A stretch of 64,000 nucleotides of DNA from Begonia masoniana (taxonomy: Eukaryota; Streptophyta; Magnoliopsida; Cucurbitales; Begoniaceae). The notes under the pieces are model-generated. The model ran no database searches and had not been told where the DNA came from. It saw nothing but the letters and a program-made list of their open reading frames with translations. The stretch is taken from contig CM039502.1 of the NCBI GenBank assembly GCA_022432975.1, forward strand, positions 982,375-1,046,374. The letters are read 5' to 3'. Of this stretch, positions 13,526 to 25,000 are shown in pieces. The position numbers and the translations under genes were made by a program. Numbering within the stretch: the stretch's first letter is position 1; each line of letters opens with the position of its first letter.

Positions 13526-13726
13526 CTAGGCTTCTCTGCAAATTTCTGGTTGATGTTTTCTCATTGATCTGATTTCCATCTCGAAGGAAAGATCAGAGAA
13601 AAGATGTAGAAGTTGATATCAAAGTAGAAAGAATGACTTAGATTTCATCGTATGAAATGAAATACAATACGGAGGGATTCATACGACGAGCCTTTCTGCA
13701 CCTTTATCAGCTTCAAGAAAGTTCAT
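13526..13726 (-). promoter_or_regulatory. Three upstream ORFs in the 5' leader of the HD-Zip I gene
   Basis: Three short AUG frames precede the main ATG: 13679-13726 (15 residues, MNFLEADKG...), 13638-13682 (14 residues, MNPSVLYF...) and 13526-13579 (17 residues, MEIRSMRKH...). The stop of the first overlaps the start of the second (ATGA), and the third ends 15 nt before the main ATG. If transcription starts below the TATA-like box near 13820-13828, all three are in the mRNA and would be expected to reduce or condition translation. The frames are seen directly; function is inferred. Some HD-Zip I genes are known to carry regulatory uORFs. Confidence 0.55.
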
Positions 13727-13814
13727 ATACTTTGTTCTAAGAATATCTAGAGAGAGAAACTGAAGTGAGAGCGCGCGAGTGAGAGAGAGAGACTATTGAT
13801 GTATGGAGATGTGA

Positions 13815-13832
13815 GAGGTTTTATAGTTCCTC
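13815..13832 (-). promoter_or_regulatory. Probable TATA box of the HD-Zip I gene
   Basis: In transcript sense the sequence reads GGAACTATAAAACCTC. It lies about 30 bases before a CT-rich stretch that looks like a transcription start and leader. This fits a leader of about 285 nt. Confidence 0.5.
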
Positions 13833-13849
13833 CTTGTACATGAAAAAGA

Positions 13850-15230
13850 GATCTCTCTCTCTCTCTTTGTGATTTGAAACATTGGAGAGTGAAGATTTTG
13901 ACTGTTGTATTCTTATCGTTCCTCTTAATTTTTACTTAATCACTAATTAATGAAGTTAATACGATAAATCACATATATTTAAAGATAAACAATAAAATAC
14001 ACCAATTAATGATTTACAAATTAGAAGAGGTAAGAATTAAAAACTAAAAATACGAGGCAATAGTAGTATTACTCTATTTATTAATTGGTGTTTCTTATGA
14101 GTTGGGTAATATTTAAGATAAATTATAATAATTAAAATAAAACATTAATTACACAACCTGATAAATAACACGTGGTAGCGTAGAATTAAAAAGTAAATCA
14201 ACTGTTACTCAACTAAATATTCAAAGAAATATAACATTGACAAAAATTAAAGTGAAATAAGAACCGTGTGTATAGTGTAATAAGTCGATCATCGGATTTC
14301 TCTGATTGGTCTAGATTTGATTAGGCCACTACGAAGATCAAATTAATAAAACTAAAGTATGTATAAGTTGTAAATTTCTTATAAATAAAAATAAAACTAA
14401 AAAATTTATGTCTCAAATATTATTTACGCGGAGTGCCAATCCTCCCAAGTCCCAATACAATTTGTTTCCTTTAACGTGAAGTTCGCATAATTTTATTTTT
14501 AAGGTTATTCTAAAACGCGTTGTACTAGTTAGGAATGAGACTTTTCAATCTATCAAACGATGCGGGTTTGTACACCCCACCTGTAGCACCTATAATTTCT
14601 TATCATGTAATTGTCTCTAAAAATATATGTATAAATACATCGTCAATGTAATGTATATTTTGGATGGAGATTTTCATAGAACGAGTGATTGACGAAAATA
14701 AAAGAGGAAGAGATGAAAATTAATAATAACTATAGAAAAGTGATAACTCATGGATATTAAAGTTTGACTTTTACGTTAAAAAGTAAAGTCTAGTATGTCA
14801 TTTTTCGTAGCGGCCTGCCAGGGTCGTTACACCACCGGTAGGGGTTGAACTCTTATATAATCGACAAAACTTTAGATCGTCTTTGTTTTCATAGAGCGGA
14901 TCTGACTCAATTTAAGAAAAGTATATTATTGCATTAAAAGCGAAGCAATTCTTTTTCATTAATAAAGATATATGTTAGTTGACGAACTTCACTTTATGTT
15001 TTGTAGCTTTTTTACTAATAACAGTGGAACCAAATCTGTGTCCCAAATTTTCTTAACTATATTAAATAAATACATATTTTTATTAAATAATATATATTTA
15101 TTGCATCACTGTAATATTAAAATTATTAGTTATGGATAAAAAAGACAGTTTTTCGAAAGGTCATTTGTAGTAGCTTGTAAATTTCTTAGTAATATTATTA
15201 TATCCAAACATATTTAGTTGTAGATAATAT
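13850..15230. other. Intergenic DNA with one weak repeat copy
   Basis: This is AT-rich sequence without recognisable genes. A degenerate CAATATTGTC-family copy lies at about 14450-14590 (marks AAAACGCGTTGTACTAG and CAAACGATGCGGGTTTGTACA). Confidence 0.45.
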
Positions 15231-15233
15231 TTA

Positions 15234-15754
15234 GGTTAAAGTGCAATTTGGCCCCTACAACTAGGTGAAATGGACAATTTACACCGTAAACTTGGATAAT
15301 GGACAATTTGGCCCATACTACTAGGATAAAGTGCAATTTGGCCCCTACTGTCATATTTTCCATCAAAAAGTCACGTTTTTTGACTTGTTTATTTATTTAT
15401 TTTTTTCCAAAATGCCTCTCACTGGACCAAACCTTACAGGACCGGTTTGGCTAATTCCACTCTTGTTTTTTTTTTTTTAAATTCTCGAAAAAAAGAAGAC
15501 AAAGGAATATAATTAAAAATAAAAAACCAGAGTAGAATTAGCCGAACCGGTCCTATCCGGTTCGGTCCAGTGAGGGGCATTTTGGGAAAAAAAAAATAAA
15601 CAAGCAAAAAAACGTTACTTTTTGACAGAAAATATGACGGTAGGGGCCAAATTGCACTTTATCCTAGTAGTAGGGGCCAAATTGCCCATTATCCAAGTTT
15701 ACGGTGTAAATTATCCATTTCACCTAGTTGTAGGGGCCAAATTGCACTTTACCC
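15234..15754. mobile_element. MULE-like foldback MITE with perfect 9-bp target-site duplication
   Basis: A 521-bp palindromic element. The left end GGTTAAAGTGCAATTTGGCC and the right end (reverse) GGGTAAAGTGCAATTTGGCC pair along arms of about 240 bp, with a central AT-rich loop near 15460-15530. It is flanked by the identical 9-mer TAATATTTA at 15225-15233 and 15755-15763. Long inverted arms plus 9-bp duplications are the hallmark of Mutator-like elements; no transposase is encoded, so it is non-autonomous. The open frame at 15622-15882 lies mostly in the right arm and is not a gene. Confidence 0.88.
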
Positions 15755-15763
15755 TAATATTTA

Positions 15764-17935
15764 TTATGGAGGTGTTAATACATGAATTAAAAAAAATAAA
15801 GTTCCTAGCAATTCTTTTTCCAAAACTACTTCGTCATAACAACATAAATAACTGCGTTAAACCGATTACATACAACTTCTAAAATGCTAAAGATAGGGTA
15901 AAATGATGTGGTATAAAGTGACACGCGACTTGAAAGACATGATCAGATGTGTATTCTTATCTCATATTGATCGTTTTTCATCTATATATAGACGCAGAAA
16001 TCAAGATATTTCTAATACCTTTTTAAGTTGTAAGTACACTAATTATTTGAGGGAGAAGAAAAATGAACTTGAAAACACGATAAATTATTGTATTTCCACG
16101 GATGCTTGTGATTTTTAAAACTTGTAAACTCTTTTTTAGCCTATTTGAAAAAGTATTGTGTGAATATCTCGATTTGATGTTCTAAATGCATCATGAAATT
16201 TAGTTGGCAGACGCCGTCTAGCACGTTGTCCCGAGCCTTTTGTAGTCTTCCTTGTCGATTCCTACTACAAGGCAGCTTAGTAACTTGAATTGTTTAGGGT
16301 TAACATTGGAAATACAAAGACAATTTAGTGGAAATAAAGAAAGATGAATTTTTAGAGAAGAAAAAAATAGTCTCTCTGAGAGAATTTGAAAACGTATTTG
16401 AAAACGTTTTCTCTAATTGGCTTAGGCAATATTGCCTCTTTGGTATTTTGGTACTCATCACAGAGCATTCTCCTTGAAGACAACTTTCTCAAACCAAGAC
16501 ATACATAATACACAAGACTCGTTAGTATATTTATAAATACAATACATTAACTTTTCAAATTCATGTACTCACAAATACATGCATATATATATACATGCAT
16601 GAATGACTAATGTTAAGATAGTTTTTCAAACATGCACGAACTAACCAAAAGATACAAATTGATATTAATTTTATTTTCAATAGTTAAAATATCAAACATG
16701 AAGACGAAAAAAGAAAACTAAAAATTAAACATCAAAGTTGATGTAAAAAGTCAAAAGAAAAAAAAAAAAACTATGGGCACGAGAGAAGTCCCTATGAAAA
16801 TCAAAGTACAAAGCAAATTTTTCTACTCAAACTTATGTGTACATATATAACGATAAATTCCTAGAGTAGGTTCATACCACAATAGCATAGCCCCAGCACC
16901 ACCACAACCTATTATGCATAATACGTGTGAGGATTTTTGTTAACAATACAGTGATCAGATTGATAGAATATATTTATAATTTTGTTAAAAAAAATTGTCG
17001 CACGGCGATTCTTTCTTCCAGACTCAAATAGAATTCGAGTCACCAAATTCTGATAGAGATAAGGTCTACAATGACAAGGCGTTTGATGTAGTGTTTTCAC
17101 TTAACAATAAGAGAGAGGAAGACACCTTATTCTAAGGTTATAAGAAGAACAAATGATGAGAGAGAAACTCCCAAGAGTCAGCCCTACCACGCAATAGACA
17201 TTAGGAGGTGTTTGAGAGCCTGTGTGGAAGGCCAGAAATTGAACACGTCATATGTTTCTCTTTCTTTGTCTTTGGCTTTTTTTTTTTTTTTTGGGTGGCA
17301 AGGGAAAAAGAGTTGATAAAATCTTGTAACTAAATCACATAAAAAGAATCCAACAGAAATTCTGAATGGCACGTGCTTGTTAAAAGTGTGCACTTGTAGA
17401 TAAACTTAGTTGATCTTCAAATCGTGATCCAAATTGACATTTGTTACATGAAAATGAATAAACGCCAAAGAGAACCAGAAGAAAAACACATAAATTTTAC
17501 GTGAAACTGTTGAAAATTGAACAATAATGACAAAAGAAAACTCGAAAATAGAAACACCGTGATTTACGTAAATATTTTTTTTGATATTCACTATTACAAA
17601 TAAAAATACAATTAAATTTTGCGACTCGACTAAAAATAAATAGAGTAATATTTTAAAAAAAAAAACTCTAACATAGGATACATGAACAACCCAATCTAAG
17701 TAGAATTCGAGTCACGCTAAACTTTAACAAAAATTCTTATAAAAAAATCGATGTAGAAAAGTGGAATTCAATTTGTGAAAAACTAGTACAAGAAAGGTTA
17801 TTAAAACTCTAATTACAAATCAAAATTCATTTGTGACTTTAACCTCACATCTCCCCATCTCAATGGATAAAAACTAGAAAGATCCATCTCTGAAAACATT
17901 TGTCGAGAGAGAGAGGAGAGAGAAGCAGGGACTGA
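15764..17935. other. Intergenic DNA, no gene seen
   Basis: Short open frames (15903-16118, 16912-17100, 17184-17393, 17406-17591) show no family features. The sequence is AT-rich with poly(A)/poly(T) runs. Nothing else could be supported. Confidence 0.45.
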
Positions 17936-17940
17936 AGAGG

Positions 17941-18220
17941 ATGGGTCCAGTGGAAGAGGGTCAGGGTTTGCCACCAAACCCACCAACAAGTATCGTGGGT
18001 CAAGACGAAGCTATTTCAAATCACCTTCCATCAGCAGCCCCATCCACTCCTTGTTCATCAAAAATGGGTGCATCTTAAAACGAAAGAGAGCTCAAAAGGG
18101 TCTTTCAGACCTCCTGCCATGGCTGCTTTCATTAACCCTACTCGGAGCTGTTTTATTTTGTCTTGGTGCCCTAATATGTTACATCACCTTCCATCTCTCT
18201 CTCTCTCTCTCTCTCTTCAT
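17941..18220 (+). pseudogene. Fragment of an unidentified single-pass (type II-like) membrane protein, offset from its ATG by one base
   Basis: The frame beginning with the ATG at 17941 gives only 45 residues and stops at 18078. The frame one base further reads through 17943-18220 as protein-like sequence. It has a Gly/Ser/Arg-rich N-terminal part (KYRGSRRSYFKSPS), a basic stretch (ILKRKRAQKG) and one hydrophobic helix (WLLSLTLLGAVLFCLGAL). This order (basic cytosolic tail, then one membrane anchor) is common in plant Golgi glycosyltransferases, but the family was not identified. One extra G after the ATG would place this frame behind the start codon. The sequence then dissolves into (CT)n and non-coding DNA with no catalytic domain downstream, so it is either a broken gene end or a fragment. 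Confidence 0.4.
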
Positions 18221-18429
18221 TTTGTCTTTTTTTTTTATTCTCTGTTCATGTTTCAAAATCAATGAACAGTTTTTTCTATTGCGTGCAAACAACATCTGGA
18301 TTAAATTTGTGCAAATAGTTTGCCCAGTTCTTCTTCGGAGCCTCATCATCAAATCTGACATTATAGACAACTTAGCTTCCTTTGGATCTTTTATTTTTCT
18401 ACTGGGAAATCAAGTATTCTAGCTTAGTT

Positions 18430-21400
18430 TTGCATTAGTCATTTCATTGATATGGCCAATTAGAGACCCTTTAATTAAATCTTATCGACAGATAATTGGA
18501 TAATTAAATAAGCTTGATTACCATGTTGGGCAATTTTTTATTCTATTCAATATATTAGTAACGTTTTATTTATGAAATGACAGATATAAATATTCATAAA
18601 AAATTAATTAATCATAAAAAAAAGTCGAAACAAACATATTGGCACTTTGAATAGAAATATGAGATAGATTTATCCTTTCGAAAAATTGTAAAGAAGAATT
18701 TTTTTTGTAAAATCAGCAAAATTTTATATTAATAAAATCTAGGGTAAATTTTTTTGCATATTTTGAGGTTAGATTGTTCCGTATTGACTCGAATTTTCGA
18801 GATTCGTTAGCGTTCATGCACGTATGATTTTCTCGGTTAAATGGTCAAACTTGTAGAAATTAAGAGTTGACGGGTGATTAAATTCCAAAATAACGTCAAG
18901 TAAGTCGAAGTTACCTTACATTATAGAGTTTTGAATAACATTTAATTTTTTGAAACACCAGTATTTAAATATTTATATATTAAATAAATTAATAAAAATT
19001 AAAGCATTATTTTATATAAAAGCAGATTTTTCTCCTTCTTTAGGCTGAAACAAAGAGAAACCAAGAGAGAGTGAGGCAAAAAACTAGTCATTATTTTCGG
19101 AGAGTTTTCGACGTTAAATTCGTGTTTGTGGCTCTCCGATTTTCAACTTTGTTAAGGTTCTTCAAGGGACTCGACTTATAACCCTATTTCGTTAATTTTT
19201 CATTGGTTCGTAAATATTCATTGAATTCTGATTTTGAGTTTGAAAACTTAAAGTATTTGGTTGTTTTAATTATAGTGGTTTTTGTTTTAACTCATAAAAA
19301 AATATTTGTTATTGTTTTTCAAAGTAGTTTTTAAAATGCTTCCCTCAAAAACATTTCCAAAACCCATGAATAATCTCAAAGTGTTTGCAAAAAATATTTA
19401 TAAAAAACAATGCTAAAAGACTTGTGCAAACACAAATAATTCTTGTTCCTAGTAAAATATAATTAATTTGCATATTTTGTTCTAATTTCTATTCAATAAA
19501 TACTCTAAAATTTGGGCATTTAAAAATAGACACTTTTTGTTTAGTCATCCTCAATTTACTAACATACACATATCATTAAATCATTAGACGTTAAAATGTT
19601 ACAATTTCTAAAAAATATTATTATTATATGCTAAAGTTTACTAATGTTAGGTAGAAATAAGTGGATCATAATTCATAAATTGTCACGCCTTTTCTTTTTC
19701 TGATTGGAACTCATTTATAAAATAAAAAAAATAAAGTCATGGCAAGATATGGACAGGTTGGACCCATGCCCAAAACCATGTGGTTCTTAAAAATTCTAAA
19801 AATTGCTGTAAATATTCTGATCAGGTCTGAATTTTTTTAGAATATTTTTTATTAATTAATTAAATTAGATAAACATGACCATAATTTTTACTAAATCATA
19901 AAATTAAGAACTACGGGTTTTGATTATATTTTAAGCAAAAAAATGCTTCTAATTTCTAATTATGTGACATATTTATAAATTGACATAAAATTAAAAAAAT
20001 TATGATATTATAAAAAATTAATTTATTACATTAATTATAATATTGATACTTTGAATCATTGTTCTTTAAGAATTAAGATATATTTAATCAAATATTGACG
20101 TGATAAACTCTCTAAAAATTAAGATTTATTCAATCAAACAGTCAGAGTGTCATTCGAACTAGCAATCAGTGCCACCATAAATGATGACAGCCAACACAAT
20201 CTTCTTCAAATAATTTAATTATTTTTCTTTCCCCAAAAATTCATCTCATCGTATTATCTTCTACTTTGAAAATGATGAATTCTACCTTTTGGACCTCAAT
20301 TTTTCTATTATTATTTTTAATTCTCACCAAATATAATAATAAATTCCAACTTTTAGAAATATTATATTTTATAAAATAAATCATTAGCAGTCGTAGTTTT
20401 GGAGTAGCATTCAATGAAATAGATAACACATAAATGAATTGGTTTGGTTTCTTCAGTTTTCTAGTGAATTCTATGTATTTGCTTTTATGGATGACGATGA
20501 TAACACATCACTCTGTATTTTTTGCCTTAAATCAATTCAAATTATGGGATCGATAGCTACGGCTCGTTCTAGACTTACTATTTTATCGTCGTCTAAATGT
20601 AAATCCATCGATTTCAAAAACAATGGCTGGATTGGAGTTGTTTGAAGTCAATTATTTAGATTTAGCTGAGCATAAATAATTAAAAAAATAATAATATTTT
20701 TAATTTACTTTTGTTTGGGCATCCAGAAGACATTCACTGAAAGTGATGTATCAACGACCGGTCCAGTTATGTTTTATTATTCAAATCTTTCCGGGGAGGC
20801 CATGCGCAGTTTTCTCAAAAAAAAAAAAAAAAAAAAACATCGGATTTAATCACGACCGTCCATTTGCTGTTACGTTTCCTTGATCTCAGAAGATTTATCA
20901 TTACACGGACATTGAAAAATTGATACTGTAAGAACCAAATTGAAATGAGTCTTAAACTAGAGAAACCTAAAACATATTTTACCCAAAAAAATTTATGATA
21001 ACGTGACAATATAATATAATCCAATAATGATCATATATATTGAAAAATGGACACGCCACCCGATTATAGATGTAACCCACCTGCAGGCTCCAGCAAACAT
21101 GAGCATCTTTGATTCTGTACGAAACTTGCCAACTTCATTTCATACCAAAGATTATCCATATTGTTCTTTTTCGGAAAGAAAGAAATAAATAAACAAAGAA
21201 TCTTTGGGGCATCCAAGAAATTTGCATGGTTGTCTTGTCTCAGGACTCAGATGACGTCCCTGCAATCCCACGAGGGTTTCCAAAATACTGGAGGATACCC
21301 AATCACTATCAATCTAATTTTACCCTACTCTGCTCTCTAATATTATCAATAACAGCCCACCCATCGTAGGAATATATCAAAAGACTCCCTTCCAAATATA

Positions 21401-22045
21401 TGTTGTGTCCTTCATTCCGAGAATAATTATCAATAATTTGATGTTTAGCTTCTCCTAAAGTTTTAGATGAGAAAAACAGGAGGAGATTGCTTATGAATGA
21501 CGATGATGATACCTTTTAGGAGTGCAAACAGCCTTGAACTGGATCTTCTCTCGGCCCTCTCTAGTTCTAAAGTTTTGGTTGAGTAATTCTACTTCAAATG
21601 GTACTCACTCTGAAAATCTAAGCCTGCAACTATTTCACTAGCTTTTAACTTCTTCAAAATTGAAAAATCAAAATCACATATTCAGTTTTGCAGTTTAGGC
21701 TGTGAGAATCCTCACAGAAAAGGACATTGTAATATGAGGAAAAATAAAGAAAGTAGAGTAAGACAAGCTTTTGACCAGGAAAATATGATCTACCATTAAA
21801 TTTATGTCTATAAATATCAAGTAGTAGAAGATTTACACTCTAATTAGGAATATAGGATACAGAAGCCCATGTAAAAAGGGTAAAAATGAATAAATTTGAA
21901 TGTGAAATGTAAAAAAAAAAAGTTACTTGTGTAGCAACATGGGAGTGTGGTTGGGTAACTATCCTTTCAGGAGAAAAAATTGAGAATTGCCAGGTGGATG
22001 CTAGCAGCCATTAGTCAGACGTAAACGTTGGCAAGATGAGACGGC
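18430..22045. other. Intergenic DNA, including downstream region of the sucrose transporter gene
   Basis: The region 18430-21000 is AT-rich with no supportable gene. The region 21050-21350 is less AT-rich and has short open stretches on both strands, but I could not assign a product. The last few hundred bases before 22053 probably include the 3' UTR of the minus-strand transporter gene. Confidence 0.45.
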
Positions 22046-22052
22046 TAGATCA

Positions 22053-25000
22053 TTAGCCAAAATGAAAGCCAGATGACTTGTAAGAGCTGCTGGAGAGATT
22101 TGGCAATCTAAAAACTGCAACAAATCCAGCAGCAAGAGCACAAATGGAAGATAAAACAAAGGCAGGGATATTTCCTCCTCCAAATAAGGCATCCCACGGC
22201 CCAGCACCTAGGGAAATGATCATCTAATAAGAAGCCAACAAAAATTCGATTAGCTGAATATTCACAAGTCAAAGCAAAGCACCATACAGGTCATAGAGCA
22301 TTTTATGTAGAGATAAGAAGCAAGATGTACTAGACATTAGATGGAAACAATATCTTCTACAGCATGACGTCAAACCTAAGATGGTTGAAAAAACAAAAAA
22401 CTTTCTGACTAAGAATATGATGCAAATGTTGTAAATGAAATTATACCTATTTCAATGTTCTAAAAGAGTTGCCAATTATGGGTTTTTTATCTTTAAAAAG
22501 AACAGACAATGCATTATGATTACCTGTGGAATAACAATAGCCAGATTTAGAACTCCAATAGCCAAACCTGAAGCAACGGAAACTCGTAAGGATTATAAGT
22601 TGGCCACAAAACGCAAACAACACTTGAAAGAAGTGATTGTTATAAGCCAAATATGGCACCACAAACCTTGTCCGCCACCTGAATCAGCAGTCAACTCTGC
22701 CGTTACAGAAAAAGGGAACACTATAGGTAATCTGCAATAGATAATAAATCACATAAATGGCCATAGTGATTTATAGGCATAGAAGAATAGAATATTGAGA
22801 AAAATGACAATTACAGCAAGTGGAAATCCGAGTAGTGCAAATAGAATCAAGGCAGCAATTCTGATAGTTGTATTCCCTCCAATAACATGTTCAATCCCTT
22901 CAGAATATTCACTGACAGATATTAAGCTGATAATAGCAGTTGCTCCCATGCAAGCAAAGACAATAAAATTGCTTAGTGCCCAAACAAGTCTTGCGCCCAT
23001 CCTCTGACACATTGGTTCAATAAGGAAAGAACTAATGCCTAGAACCACCTAAGCCAAGAAGAAATCGGAAGTTTAGCCTTGAAATTTCAGAACACATAAA
23101 AAAAGGAACTAATCTACGAAGCACCACAATCATCCTCATTTTTATTCTATACAATATAATTTGGAAATGATGTTCATGCTGAAAAAATTGTGAGCTCTTA
23201 CTGAATTCAGTAGCAAACCAAATGCACCTTCTCTGACACCTTCATCATAAGCTTGTACATCAGACAAGTCGCCTTTTGGATCACCGTGATATACTTCTCT
23301 TCCCATCCAATCCGTGTCAAAAAGAAAGAAGGGAAACCATGCCAACTGCACGTAAAAGTAGGATCGTGGGTAAGAAATGAAAACAGATACAACTCCACTG
23401 AGGCATTGATGATATACCAATATTTGCTACACAGAACAAGGAACTCAAAAGGGCAAACACAACAATAAAAATACAGTAGTGGAAAAGAAATACTCGTGAA
23501 TACAGAAGCACGCACCCAAGTAAGAGCCATAACAATAAGTACTGAATACATGGGAGGTGGTAAATTCCTTAAGCTGGTAAGCAATTTGACTAGCACTCCT
23601 CCAGGGGCCGTCATTAAAACTTTCGCTTGAATCTTCCTCAATTTTTGAACCACTATCCTTCAAGTTTTGACTCCTTTCATAGTCAAACTCTTTATCATTG
23701 CCATTGGCATTGTGTTTAAAAGTCATGTGGGGTTTAGACTTTAATAGGTCCAGACCATTTTGTGGATGATCATTCAACAAAGGAGCAGAATCCGATAGAC
23801 GTTGTGGTTCATTTCTAATAAGTGGAGCTTCATCAGCAAAATATATGGTCACAAGAGTACATAATGTCAAGAATATCTGCAAATCGCACACAGAGGTTTT
23901 AGGGCAGTTGGAAATTACATATATTTACAACACTGTAATAATATAAATGAAATGAAACTCCAGTTCAAAAAATCAAAGCTGGAAAGTACGTAGTACCAAA
24001 AATGGGTCAATAGGTGATGAAGGAATCGATTGGAGCTACATGGAAGCATGAAAAGGTATTAGGTGCACGGAAAAAACAATTATTGCTATTTAAGTGCCGT
24101 TTTGTTTGTTTTGGAGTGTGGAATAAGAGGAATATGATACTTTTTATGACGAACCATTGAATTTTTAGACATCCAGTTGGTAATACTAATAAGTGGTGGG
24201 GCAAAGATAGACTTTTTGGGGCCTTCCTCTTTGTTTTTGGGAGCGTAGCATCTTTTTGTAGCTCACTCCATCTCTTCTGAACATTTCGTACATCAATACA
24301 AATTTATCTTGATGAACGTTTAGGTGATTCACAACCAGATAGCTCCACATGTTAACTAAATCTCTGTCTTAGAAACATTCTCACTTCCTATTTCACTGAG
24401 AAAATAAATAATTTATGATAAGGCTATGTAATATGCAGCAAGGGTCTTCTGCGTAAAAAGATTATTACAGATTGATTTAGAGATTTTTTATAACGACAAT
24501 ATCCAAGAAGAACAATCTTATAGCCATTAACTAAAAAAAAGCAGATGATGCATGTGGCTGTATTTAAAATCAGGGTAGAAATATAAATTTTAAAAATGGG
24601 ATAAAGATCTACACAAACTTAAGTACTCTAACACATACATTACAAGAATTGTTCGAATTAACAAAATTTAATTTCTACATATACTTTGATTACTGTTCAT
24701 TTGAGTTACTTACCACTGCAACAAGAAATGCTGCTTTAAGATTCCCACAGGCTTCACAGCAAGCTCTAGTCAACAGGAAGGGAAACCATCTAATTGGCAA
24801 TAAAATGTCAAGGTCAGGAGAAAAGGAAAAAGAAAAACATTCAAAGGATATAAAGTCGAATAGTAAAGGTTACATTATTGACATTCCAGATTTTAAAAGC
24901 AATATCAATGCATAGTCTAATGATATGATGTCAAGAAGTGCTAGCTGTTTGTAATGATATTTTTTTAAAAGAATATAAACATTTATCGTTCCTTTTATAA

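Noticed and set aside
21235..21320. Short frame reading DVPAIPRGFPKYWRIP on the plus strand
   Set aside because: Too short, no start codon or splice partner identified, and it lies downstream of a minus-strand gene.
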